Positions 43,818-51,374 of a stretch of DNA of 64,000 nucleotides are shown here, in pieces. The translations under genes were made by a program, and so were the position numbers. Numbering within the stretch: the first letter of the stretch is position 1; each line of letters begins with the position of its first letter. The notes below the pieces were generated by a model. It saw only the letters and a list, made by a program, of their open reading frames with translations. It had not been told where the DNA came from and made no database searches. This DNA is from Betaproteobacteria bacterium GR16-43 (GTDB lineage: Bacteria; Pseudomonadota; Gammaproteobacteria; Burkholderiales; Usitatibacteraceae): assembly GCA_001953215.1 (NCBI GenBank), contig CP019169.1, positions 1,612,001-1,676,000 of the forward strand, written 5' to 3'.

Positions 43818-44561
43818 TCACGCCGCCGCGCGCTTCCGCTTGCGCCGGGCGCGCACCCAGTAGTTCATCGCTTCCACGCCGATCGAGAACGCGAGCGAGA
43901 AGTAGAGATAGCCCTTGGGAATGTGGAAGTGCAGCCCGTCGGCGATGAGGAACACGCCGATCATGATCAGGAACGACAGCGCGAGCATCTTCACGGTCGG
44001 ATGCGCGGAGACGAATTCGGCCAGCGGCGTGGAGGCGATCAGCATCACGATCATCGCGATGACCACCGCGAGCACCATCACCCAGAGCTGGTCGGCCATG
44101 CCCACGGCGGTGATCACCGAATCGAGCGAGAAGATGATGTCGATCACGGCGATCTGCGTGACGATCATCCCGAACGTGGCGCCGCGCACCTTCGGGCCCT
44201 TGTCCTCCGCCTCGCCCTCGACCTCGTTGTGGATCTCGTGCGTCGCCTTCACGAGCAGGAACAGCCCGCCCGCGATGAGGATGATGTCGCGCCACGAGAT
44301 CGCCAGGTCGACCACCGTGAAGACCGGTTGCGTGAGGGTCGCGAGCCAGGCCAGCGCCGCGAGCAGCATGAGCCGCGTGCCCAGCGCCATGCCCAGGCCC
44401 ACCTTGCGCGCGAGCGGGCGTTGCGCCTCGGGCAGCCGGTTGGTGAGGATCGCGATGAACACGAGGTTGTCGATGCCCAGCACGATCTCCAGGCCCGCGA
44501 GCGTGACCAGCGACAGCCAGATGGCGGGATTGGAGATCCAGTCGAACGTGAAGAATTCCAT
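43818..44561 (-). CDS. TerC family integral membrane protein
   Basis: 247 residues. WLSLVTLAGLEIVLGIDNLV and FIAILTNRLPEAQRPLARKV give the first TerC motif with conserved E and D-N; VTQIAVIDIIFSLDSVITAV gives the second, paired motif. Seven hydrophobic helices; the loop after helix 3 (HEIHNEVEGEAEDKG) is acidic. The C-terminus is very basic. Related proteins include Mn2+ exporters (Alx/MeeY type) and tellurite-resistance TerC; metal efflux is the likely role. GAGG lies about 6 nt before the ATG. I see no yybP-ykoY riboswitch in the 60 nt upstream. Confidence 0.9.
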   Translation of the reverse strand: MEFFTFDWISNPAIWLSLVTLAGLEIVLGIDNLVFIAILTNRLPEAQRPLARKVGLGMALGTRLMLLAALAWLATLTQPVFTVVDLAISWRDIILIAGGLFLLVKATHEIHNEVEGEAEDKGPKVRGATFGMIVTQIAVIDIIFSLDSVITAVGMADQLWVMVLAVVIAMIVMLIASTPLAEFVSAHPTVKMLALSFLIMIGVFLIADGLHFHIPKGYLYFSLAFSIGVEAMNYWVRARRKRKRAAA

Positions 44562-44618
44562 GGCGGTCCTCGGGAGGCGCGGAGTCGTCTATTCTTGCCG
44601 AAAGGGAGGATGGCGGGA

Positions 44619-45362
44619 TTGAAACCGGCAATGCGGATCGCCCTCGGGGCGCTGCTGTTCACCGCCACGGCGCTCCAGGCCCAGGACTACGAACGCGAGA
44701 AGCGCTGGGCCGACGAGGTGGCGCCCGGCGTGGTCGTCGGCGACGCGGTGTGGATCGAGGCGTCGTCGGGACGCAAGTTCCTCGGGCTCTACGCGCCGGT
44801 GAAGGATGCGAAGGCCGCGCTCGTGATCGTCCACGGCATCGGCGTGCATCCGGACCACGGGTTGATCGGCATCCTGCGCTCGAAGCTCACGGACCTCGGG
44901 CTCACGACCCTCTCGATCCAGATGCCGGTCCTCGGCGCGGATGCGAAAGGCGAGGACTATTCCGCGGTCTTTCCCGATGCGATCGATCGCATCGCACGCG
45001 CCGGCGCATGGTTGCGCGAACGCACGCCGGCCACGCTCGTGCTCGTCACGCACAGCATGGGCTCGGCGATGGGCAACGCGTACCTCGAGGCGAAGCCGGC
45101 GGCGCCCTTCGGGCCGTGGGTTTGCCTCGGCCGCTCGGGCGCGTTCCTGCCCGGAGGCGTGGCGTTGCGGCGGGCGGTGCTGGACGTGGAGGGCGAGCGC
45201 GATTTGCCGGCGGTCCTCGCCGGCGCACCCTCGCGCATGGCCGCGCTCGCCGCGCCGCGATCACGGCAGCTTGCGATCTCCGGCGCGGACCACTTCTACG
45301 CGAGGCAGGAAGGCGAGCTCGCGGCCGCCATCGCCGATTGGCTCAAGGGCGCGTTGCGCTAG
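44619..45362 (+). CDS. DUF3530-type alpha/beta hydrolase, exported
   Basis: 247 residues from TTG 44619, which is 9 nt after GGAGG (44605-44609). ATG 44610 would abut the ribosome-binding site directly, and ATG 44631 is too far. A signal peptide follows (RIALGALLFTATALQAQD). ALVIVHGIGVHPDHGLIGIL is the oxyanion/HG motif, TTLSIQMPVLG the conserved DUF3530 strand, VLVTHSMGSAMGNAYLE the nucleophile elbow with Ser, and ISGADHFYARQEGEL the catalytic His region. Substrate unknown. Confidence 0.83.
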   Translation: MKPAMRIALGALLFTATALQAQDYEREKRWADEVAPGVVVGDAVWIEASSGRKFLGLYAPVKDAKAALVIVHGIGVHPDHGLIGILRSKLTDLGLTTLSIQMPVLGADAKGEDYSAVFPDAIDRIARAGAWLRERTPATLVLVTHSMGSAMGNAYLEAKPAAPFGPWVCLGRSGAFLPGGVALRRAVLDVEGERDLPAVLAGAPSRMAALAAPRSRQLAISGADHFYARQEGELAAAIADWLKGALR

Positions 45363-45374
45363 CTTCCCTGGCGT

Positions 45375-46544
45375 TCAGGGGACGATCGTCACTTCCGAAA
45401 CGCGCAGGGCGCCCGGTCCCGCGGTGCCCACGATGGAGAGGCGCTTCCCGTTGGCGATGTCCGAGGCGTTGCCGCCGCGGATTACGGCCAGCGTGAGGTC
45501 CGCCGGCTCGCCGCGCACGCGCAGCGACGCGAGCGAGGTGAACTCGGTCACCGTGCCCGTCACGCGATACGTGATCTGGCCCGGGGGTACGACCGTGATC
45601 GATTCCGGAACCAGCAACTGGCCCGACGAAGCGGAGCCGACCACGCGCACGCGCGAGCCCGTGACGATCGGGACCGACGGAGTCGCCCCGGCCGCCACCA
45701 TGTAGTCGCGCGCGGATGTGCGCAGGCGGAACCCGCCCGCCGGTGCGACGTCGAGTGCGATGCCTTCGATTTCCACGCGCGTGCCGCCGGAGGGCGCGTA
45801 ATCGGGCAGCAGGAACACGCGCTCGGTGATGATGGCGCCGGTCAGCGCGTTGTAGGCGCCGCTGACGCGCGCGCGCGTTCCCCCTCCGGCCGGTACCGGG
45901 CTGAAATCGATGCCGGTGCCGCCGGGGATCGAGATGCCCGCGATGTTGATGCCCGTCGCCGCCGGGTCGATGCGCGCGGCGACGGCGGTGCGGCCATCCA
46001 CGCTCGTTCGCGTGATTCGCGTCGCGAGGAGGGTGCGCAGGTCGGAGGTCGGCAGGCCGTAGACCTCGACGTACATGCCCGGCGACATCGCGCCGAAGCC
46101 CGCCACGCCATCGTAGAGCGTGTTGGCGTCGACGACGAACGTGAGCGTCGCGACGAGGAAGCGCTGGCCGATGCGGTCGATGGTGAGCAATTCCCCGCGG
46201 GCCGCGTCCTGGACGCTGATGTCGGCGAGCGCCGTGGGCGCGCTGCCCAGGTCGCCGGTCACCGTCCCGCTGCCTTCGAAGTTCATTCCGAGCCGATACC
46301 GGTCGGTTCCGAGGTTGACCGACTCATTCTGGCGAACGTACGCCTTCGTGCCATCGAGCGATCCGAAGCCCAGCGTGAAGGGCTCGGTGCCGATCAGCGT
46401 GCCGGCGGCGACGGACGGTTCGACCTTGGGCGGGGGCGAGCCGGTGCCGTTGCTGCCGGTCTTCGTTTCGATCTCGCAGGCGCAGAGCAGGGCGAGCGAG
46501 AGGATTGCGGCGAGGCGCCCTGGGGCGAAGCGTTCATTCATCAT
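45375..46544 (-). CDS. DUF5666 domain-containing lipoprotein
   Basis: 389 residues. Two adjacent ATGs (46544, 46541); AAAGGAA lies 6 nt before the first. Lipobox LLCAC places the acylated Cys near residue 22. The mature protein consists of repeated OB-like beta domains of the DUF5666 type (MYVEVYGLPTSDLRTLLATR; ARVSGAYNALTGAIITERVF; VRVVGSASSGQLLVPESITV; RVTGTVTEFTSLASLRVRGE). DUF5666 proteins are exported and uncharacterised. The start overlaps the end of the DUF6502 gene by 11 nt, so the two are co-transcribed. Confidence 0.87.
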   Translation of the reverse strand: MMNERFAPGRLAAILSLALLCACEIETKTGSNGTGSPPPKVEPSVAAGTLIGTEPFTLGFGSLDGTKAYVRQNESVNLGTDRYRLGMNFEGSGTVTGDLGSAPTALADISVQDAARGELLTIDRIGQRFLVATLTFVVDANTLYDGVAGFGAMSPGMYVEVYGLPTSDLRTLLATRITRTSVDGRTAVAARIDPAATGINIAGISIPGGTGIDFSPVPAGGGTRARVSGAYNALTGAIITERVFLLPDYAPSGGTRVEIEGIALDVAPAGGFRLRTSARDYMVAAGATPSVPIVTGSRVRVVGSASSGQLLVPESITVVPPGQITYRVTGTVTEFTSLASLRVRGEPADLTLAVIRGGNASDIANGKRLSIVGTAGPGALRVSEVTIVP

Positions 46545-47370
46545 CGGATTCCTTTGGCGCGGGCGCTGGCGCGTCGCCCGGCGTTTCCGCATATACGTAG
46601 ACCCCCACGCGAATGCGCGTCGTGACGGTGCGTCCCAGGGCGCGGTCCTCGGCCTCGAGCGCATCGGCGCGGATGATCAATTCGTCGTGCACGCGCTTCC
46701 ACTGCGCGCGCGCTTCTTCCTGCATGGCCTTCGCCGATTCCGCCGAGAGCTCGTCGGCGAAGAGCGTGCGTTCGAGGAAAGGCGGCACCCGGCCGAGCAC
46801 GTTGGCCACCGCGGCATCGGCGTGGTCCTGCAGGTTCTCCGCGAGCGGTCCGAGGCGGTCGGCGAAGTCGCGCTGCGAGAGGAACACGTCGCCGACCAGC
46901 TTCACCGTGTCTTCCGGACCGGCCTCGACGTAACCCAGGCGCGTGAGTTCCGCGAGCACCGACGAGGGCCGCAGGTCCTTCGTCACGCCCTTCACCAGGA
47001 CGTCGAACGAACCCTCGCCGCGCTTCGGCAGCGCACGCGGCTTTCCATCGGGACCGCGCCATTCCTCGCGCAGCGTCCACGCGGCGTGGACCGCCGAGGC
47101 GAACGACGTCACCGATTCCGGGCCCCATTCGTCGGCGACCGGGGTGGTGAGCCGGCGGACTTCCTTTCGGTTGATGCCGGTCAGCAGCGACAGGCGGCTG
47201 TCGGTCCCGGCTTCCTCGCCGAAGTGCCGGGCCGCCGCTTCCACGTAGGCGCGCTTGAGCGATTCGCTCGCGGCCTGGAACGGAACGCCGCCCGCGATCA
47301 GCAGGCGCGCCACGGGGCGAAGCACCCGGGCGAGGGCTCTCAGGACGGCGGATTGGCGGGTCTGTGACAT
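46534..47370 (-). CDS. DUF6502 family protein, candidate DNA-binding regulator
   Basis: 278 residues from ATG 47370 (MSQTRQSAVLRALARVLRPV); an upstream ATG at 47394 would place the operator palindrome inside the gene. VARLLIAGGVPFQAASESLK followed by RAYVEAAARHF, and SRLSLLTGINRKEVRRLTTP look like a helix-turn-helix of the DUF6502 family. The C-terminal two-thirds (WTLREEWRGPDGKPRALPKR; FVLVKG-like FDVLVKGVTKDLRPSSVLAE) is conserved but uncharacterised. The acidic tail ends KESDDE. A TGTGGGAA-type palindrome 5 bp upstream suggests autoregulation. Confidence 0.8.
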   Translation of the reverse strand: MSQTRQSAVLRALARVLRPVARLLIAGGVPFQAASESLKRAYVEAAARHFGEEAGTDSRLSLLTGINRKEVRRLTTPVADEWGPESVTSFASAVHAAWTLREEWRGPDGKPRALPKRGEGSFDVLVKGVTKDLRPSSVLAELTRLGYVEAGPEDTVKLVGDVFLSQRDFADRLGPLAENLQDHADAAVANVLGRVPPFLERTLFADELSAESAKAMQEEARAQWKRVHDELIIRADALEAEDRALGRTVTTRIRVGVYVYAETPGDAPAPAPKESDDE

Positions 47371-47374
47371 AGGG

Positions 47375-47393
47375 TGTGGGAAGTGTTCCCACA
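47375..47393. promoter_or_regulatory. Operator-like palindrome 1 upstream of the DUF6502 gene
   Basis: TGTGGGAA-GTG-TTCCCACA: 8-bp arms, 3-bp centre, ending 5 bp from the DUF6502 start codon. A second site of the same type is centred 66 bp away (47441-47459). Seen directly; function inferred. Confidence 0.7.
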
Positions 47394-47440
47394 TTTCTCG
47401 ATGGACGCAAGGGTTGACAAGGACGGGGTTGTTGAAGCAA

Positions 47441-47459
47441 TGTGGGAAAAACTCCCACA
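47441..47459. promoter_or_regulatory. Operator-like palindrome 2 upstream of the 47498 lipoprotein gene
   Basis: TGTGGGA-AAAAC-TCCCACA: 7-bp arms with the same 19-bp length and the same outer bases as palindrome 1. It lies between a TTGACA (47414-47419) and a TATACC (47474-47479) on the lipoprotein side. Confidence 0.65.
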
Positions 47460-47497
47460 GATCGAGATCGAACTATACCATGTTGATCGCAAGGCAA

Positions 47498-48343
47498 ATG
47501 TCGTTCTTCTGCCGCTCCGCCTCTCTCCTGCTGGTGCTGGGCCTGTCCGTCGCGTCATGCCAGTCCAGGGCCGCTTCGACCGAGAGTGAGCCCAAGCTAT
47601 CCATTCTTCCGCCCGTCGCCGCCGTGGACGTCGCTCCCCTGATCGCTCCCCCGGGGACGCGGCGGAAGATCACCGTGGGCGGGCTGTGGCCGACCGGCTG
47701 CGTCCCGACCGGGGCGACGCTGGGCGAACCGGCGGGAGCCGACCGGCCCGCGATCGGCATCCTGCTCGCCGAGCCGCTCACGTTCGTGGCCTGCACGACG
47801 GCGCTCACGCCCTACAAGTTCGAGCTCGAATACACGCCGCGATCGACGGGCCAGCTGGACATCGTGGTGATGACGAATCGCGCGTCCGCGCTCGCGCACG
47901 GCACGCTCGTGACGGGTGACGCGGCTGACCCGCGCTCGCTCCACGACGTCGCGGGCGCCTGGTACGACCCGCAGACCGCGGGCTCGGGCCTGATGATCGC
48001 GCACGACTACGGACAGTCCGACACCCTCTTCGCGACCTGGCAGGTCTACGACGCGACGAGCGGTTCGCCCCGCTGGTTCTCCTTGCAGCAGGGACGTTGG
48101 CAGCCCGATGGCCTGGTGTGGCTCGGCAGGCTGTACGAGTCGAAGGCGGCCCCGAGGACCCCGTGTTCCCTTTGCCCGCTGCCCGTCGAGCAGATCGTCG
48201 ACCGGGGCGAGGTGCGGATCACGTTCTCGGTGAACGGCGCGAGCGGCGGCCTCGACGCGGCATTCGATTTCGCGGATCCCTCGCCGCCGCAGCGCCTGTC
48301 GAACCTGCGCCGGTTCCTGCCCAACCGGATCGTCATCCATTAG
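47498..48343 (+). CDS. Putative lipoprotein with W-rich C-terminal module
   Basis: 281 residues from ATG 47498 (AAGG upstream but only 3 nt away); ATG 47480 is an alternative that would add six residues. Signal peptide with lipobox VASC (LLLVLGLSVASCQS). The N-terminal half (about 30-145) has two Cys (TGCVPTG; FVACTTAL) and a beta-rich fold. The C-terminal ~120 residues (VAGAWYDPQTAGSGLMIAHD, LFATWQVYDATSGSPRWFSL, VRITFSVNGASG) are the same module as in the serine protease at 17696 and the propeller protein at 53637. Divergent from DUF6502 across two operators. Function unknown. Confidence 0.75.
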   Translation: MSFFCRSASLLLVLGLSVASCQSRAASTESEPKLSILPPVAAVDVAPLIAPPGTRRKITVGGLWPTGCVPTGATLGEPAGADRPAIGILLAEPLTFVACTTALTPYKFELEYTPRSTGQLDIVVMTNRASALAHGTLVTGDAADPRSLHDVAGAWYDPQTAGSGLMIAHDYGQSDTLFATWQVYDATSGSPRWFSLQQGRWQPDGLVWLGRLYESKAAPRTPCSLCPLPVEQIVDRGEVRITFSVNGASGGLDAAFDFADPSPPQRLSNLRRFLPNRIVIH

Positions 48344-48366
48344 GGGAAGGGCCGAGCGCCCTTCCC
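48344..48366. terminator. Hairpin after the 47498 gene
   Basis: GGGAAGGGC / GCCCTTCCC, a 9-bp stem with a 5-nt loop, starts at the stop codon. No U-run follows on either side, so termination would be rho-assisted or bidirectional between the convergent purC. The rest of the gap to 48464 holds only a second GC hairpin next to the purC stop. Confidence 0.45.
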
Positions 48367-48464
48367 ACTTCGCGCGTTCCGGCGGAGGCCCTTCGTGTCC
48401 TGGTGACTGGGCGCGGTCGCAACGGGTCCGAAGGTCCTCCGCCCGGGACGCTCCTCCGGGAGCG

Positions 48465-49334
48465 TCACCCCGCCAAGCGCTTGAACGCCTCGCGGTATTT
48501 CTCGGAAGTCTTGAGCGCCACCTCGCGCGGCACCTCGGGCGCGGGGGGCTTCCTCTGGAAGCCTATCGAGTCGAGCCAGTTGCGGATGTACTGCTTGTCG
48601 AAGCTCTCGGGCACTTCGCCTTCCTTCCACGACGACAGCGGCCAGAAGCGCGAGGAGTCGGGCGTCAGCGCCTCGTCGATGAGGTGCAGCGTGCCCGCGG
48701 CGTCCACGCCGAATTCGAACTTCGTGTCGGCGATGATGATGCCGCGCGTGAGCGCGTAGTCCGCCGCGGTCTTGTAGAGCTCGAGTGCCACGTCGCGCAC
48801 TTCCTTCGCGCGCGCCTCGCCCACCACCTGCGCCATGCGTTCGAACGAGATGTTCTCGTCGTGCAGGCCGGCTTCGGCTTTCGTCGCCGGGGTGAAGATG
48901 GGCTCGGGCAACTTCGAGGCACGCTTCAATCCCGCGGGAAGCGCGATGCCGCACACCGTGCCCGTCTCCTGGTACTCCTTGAGGCCGCCGCCTTCGAGAT
49001 AGCCGCGCACCACGGCCTCGACCGGGAGCGGCGCGAGCTTCTTCACGACGATCGAACGGCCGCGGACCTGCTCGCGTTCGCCCGGTGCCACGACGGTTTC
49101 CGGATCGATGCCGGTCAACTGGTTGGGCACGATGCCGGCCAGCTTCGCGAACCAGAAGTTCGCCATCTCGGTGAGCACGCGGCCCTTTTCGGGGATCGGC
49201 GTGGGCAGCACGACGTCGAAGGCCGACAGGCGATCGGTCGTGACGATGAGCAGCTTGTCGCCGCCGACGGCGTAGATGTCGCGCACCTTGCCGCGGCCGA
49301 GGAGGGGAAGGGACTGGATCGAGGATTCGTACAT
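48465..49334 (-). CDS. purC: Phosphoribosylaminoimidazole-succinocarboxamide synthase (SAICAR synthetase)
   Basis: 289 residues. [20 protein letters not shown] and [20 protein letters not shown], then [57 protein letters not shown] and [20 protein letters not shown] are all canonical PurC motifs covering the full length. ATP-dependent joining of aspartate to CAIR in purine synthesis. Proximity to fba and pyk is common in betaproteobacteria. The gene lies downstream of DUF3667 with a 23-nt gap. Confidence 0.96.
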   Translation of the reverse strand: MYESSIQSLPLLGRGKVRDIYAVGGDKLLIVTTDRLSAFDVVLPTPIPEKGRVLTEMANFWFAKLAGIVPNQLTGIDPETVVAPGEREQVRGRSIVVKKLAPLPVEAVVRGYLEGGGLKEYQETGTVCGIALPAGLKRASKLPEPIFTPATKAEAGLHDENISFERMAQVVGEARAKEVRDVALELYKTAADYALTRGIIIADTKFEFGVDAAGTLHLIDEALTPDSSRFWPLSSWKEGEVPESFDKQYIRNWLDSIGFQRKPPAPEVPREVALKTSEKYREAFKRLAG

Positions 49335-49357
49335 GGCTTTCCGGTAAACGGCGTGGC

Positions 49358-50191
49358 TCAGAGGAAGAGCGCCGCGGTGGCGATGATACCCACGGCGAGC
49401 AGGATGAGGAGGAAGTAGGCGAGGAACACGAACAGGAAGCGCAGCGCCTTCGCCCACGTGCGGCCGCCGAACACGGCCCCCAGCGCGAGCGCGAGGTAGA
49501 TGGCCGCCGCGAGGGTCTCGATCATCACGATGCCCACGGCCGCCGCGATCGAGCCCACGAAGAACGCGAAGCTGTGCACGTGGAAAGCGAAGACCAGGTG
49601 CTCGCCGTAGTTTCGCGGCCGGCGCCAGTAGGCCACGCGCGTGAGGAAGGCGAAGATCGGCAGCAGCAGGAACATCGCGTAGGGCGAGTAGGCCACGAGC
49701 CTGTCGCGCACCATCGCGCCCAGTTGCGCCTGCGAAAGATCGCCGTAACGCGCCTGGAGCCGGGCCTTCACCTTCTCGCAGGGCACGGACCCGTTGGTGC
49801 ACGTGAGCGCGATGCCGCCCCGCGGAGTGGACTGCGTGGTGGCGGAAGTGCCTTCGCCGAACGTGACGACGCGAAACTCGGCGTGGGGCGCGATCACCTT
49901 CACCACGAGGAAGAAAAGCAGGCTGGCCGTGAGGTAGAGCCGCAGCGGGAGCACGTACTGCCGCCGGCGCCCCGCGAAGTATTCGAGGGTGAGCTTGCCC
50001 GGCACCAGCAGGGCCTTCAGCGTGCGCCAGAGCGCGCCTTCGAGCGCGATGTAGTGTCCGACGAATTCGTGCAGGAACTCGCGCGCGGACGGCGGGTGCA
50101 TCGCCGTCTCCTGCCCGCAGGCGGGGCAGTACGCGCCCGGCGCGGGGCTGCCGCAGTTGCGGCAGTTCCCGGCAGGTGCGTGCTCGCTCAC
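49358..50191 (-). CDS. DUF3667 zinc-ribbon membrane protein
   Basis: 277 residues, GTG start. N-terminal zinc ribbon [20 protein letters not shown] (four Cys), then [20 protein letters not shown] and [40 protein letters not shown], which are characteristic of DUF3667. Four to five hydrophobic helices follow ([59 protein letters not shown]). Inner-membrane protein of unknown function. Starts 7 nt downstream of the fba stop, so probably co-transcribed with fba and purC. Confidence 0.87.
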   Translation of the reverse strand: MSEHAPAGNCRNCGSPAPGAYCPACGQETAMHPPSAREFLHEFVGHYIALEGALWRTLKALLVPGKLTLEYFAGRRRQYVLPLRLYLTASLLFFLVVKVIAPHAEFRVVTFGEGTSATTQSTPRGGIALTCTNGSVPCEKVKARLQARYGDLSQAQLGAMVRDRLVAYSPYAMFLLLPIFAFLTRVAYWRRPRNYGEHLVFAFHVHSFAFFVGSIAAAVGIVMIETLAAAIYLALALGAVFGGRTWAKALRFLFVFLAYFLLILLAVGIIATAALFL

Positions 50192-50198
50192 GCGAGCG

Positions 50199-51263
50199 TC
50201 AGTTGACGACCGCGGCCAGCTCGCCTTTCGCGTAGCGCGCCGCCATCTTGTCCAGCGCCATCGGCGCCAGCTTCGAGCCCTGGCCGGCGCAGCCGAACTG
50301 CGTGTAGCGCTGCTTGCAGATTTCCTTCGCCGCGGCGCGCGCGGGCTTCAGGTAGTCGCGCGGATCGAACGCGCTCTTGTTCGCGTTCAGGTACTTGCGG
50401 ATCGCCGCCGTCATCGCGAGGCGGATGTCGGTGTCGATGTTGACCTTGCGCACGCCGTGCTTGATGCCTTCCTGGATTTCCTCGACCGGCACGCCGTACG
50501 TCTCCTTCATCTCGCCGCCGTTCTCGCGGATCACCTGCAGGAGGTCCTGCGGAACCGAGGACGAACCGTGCATGACGAGGTGCGTGTTGGGGATGCGCGC
50601 GTGGATGGCCTTGATGCGGTCGATGGCGAGGATGTCGCCGGTCGGCTTGCGCGTGAACTTGTACGCGCCATGGGAAGTGCCGATCGCGATCGCCAGCGCG
50701 TCCACGCCCGTCTTCTTCACGAAGTCGGCGGCCTGTTCCGGGTCGGTGAGCAGCATCTCGCGCGTCATCGTGGCGTCGGTGCCGTGGCCGTCTTCCTTGT
50801 CGCCCTTCATCGTCTCGAGGGAGCCGAGGCAGCCCAGCTCGCCTTCGACCGAAACGCCGAGGCGGTGCGCCATGTCGACGACCTGCTTGGTCGTGTCGAC
50901 GTTGTATTCGTACGAGGCGATGGTCTTGCCGTCGGCCTCGAGCGATCCGTCCATCATCACGCTGGAGAAGCCCAGCTTGATCGCGCCCTCGCAGACCGCG
51001 GGCGACTGGCCGTGGTCCTGGTGCATGGCGACGGGCGTCTTCGGGAAGCTCAGCACGGCGGCTTCGATCAGGTACTTGAGGAAGGTCTCGCCGGCGTATT
51101 TCCGGGCGCCCGCGGACGCCTGCATGATCACCGGGCTGTCGGTCTCGCTGGCGGCCTCCATGATGGCCTGCACCTGCTCCAGGTTGTTCACGTTGAAGGC
51201 GGGGAGCCCGTAGCCGTGTTCGGCCGCGTGGTCCAGCAGTTGCCGCATCGAGACGAGTGCCAT
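50199..51263 (-). CDS. fba: Class II fructose-1,6-bisphosphate aldolase
   Basis: 354 residues. [113 protein letters not shown] and [20 protein letters not shown] cover zinc ligands (His of HQDHG, Glu of VEGELG, His of GTSHG, His of VMHGSS) and the phosphate loop. It is of the longer class IIB Calvin/glycolytic type. GGAG lies 8 nt before the ATG. Works with gap, pgk, pyk and tkt encoded downstream in the window. Confidence 0.96.
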   Translation of the reverse strand: MALVSMRQLLDHAAEHGYGLPAFNVNNLEQVQAIMEAASETDSPVIMQASAGARKYAGETFLKYLIEAAVLSFPKTPVAMHQDHGQSPAVCEGAIKLGFSSVMMDGSLEADGKTIASYEYNVDTTKQVVDMAHRLGVSVEGELGCLGSLETMKGDKEDGHGTDATMTREMLLTDPEQAADFVKKTGVDALAIAIGTSHGAYKFTRKPTGDILAIDRIKAIHARIPNTHLVMHGSSSVPQDLLQVIRENGGEMKETYGVPVEEIQEGIKHGVRKVNIDTDIRLAMTAAIRKYLNANKSAFDPRDYLKPARAAAKEICKQRYTQFGCAGQGSKLAPMALDKMAARYAKGELAAVVN

Positions 51264-51288
51264 GGCGATTTCTCCGGTAGGGACGTCG

Positions 51289-51317
51289 ATTTTACGCGCT
51301 GCGGCCACCCCGGCGAA
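51289..51317 (-). promoter_or_regulatory. Promoter of fba
   Basis: Minus strand: -35-like TTCGCC (51317-51312), 17-nt spacer, -10 TAAAAT (51294-51289), giving a ~20-nt leader with GGAG before ATG 51263. Confidence 0.5.
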
Positions 51318-51341
51318 ATAGGACCAATTCCCGCTGGCACC

Positions 51342-51368
51342 CGTCATCCCCGCGAAGGCGGGGACCCA
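51342..51368. repeat. CGTCAT-type palindrome between fba and the PD40 gene
   Basis: CGTCAT followed by CCCCGC-GAAG-GCGGGG and ACCCAG. It is a single-hairpin version of the repeat at 40309-40360, 6 bp before the stop codon of the propeller gene at 51375. Confidence 0.75.
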
Positions 51369-51374
51369 GCCCCT

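Noticed and set aside
44562-44618. yybP-ykoY (manganese) riboswitch before terC
   Set aside because: The gap is only about 57 nt and shows no conserved motif of that RNA.
42618-45362. 914-codon plus-strand open frame across the M20 and TerC genes
   Set aside because: Antisense shadow of two well-supported minus-strand genes, composed of Arg/His/Asp/Glu runs typical of GC-rich reverse frames. Only its last 247 codons (DUF3530 hydrolase) are real.
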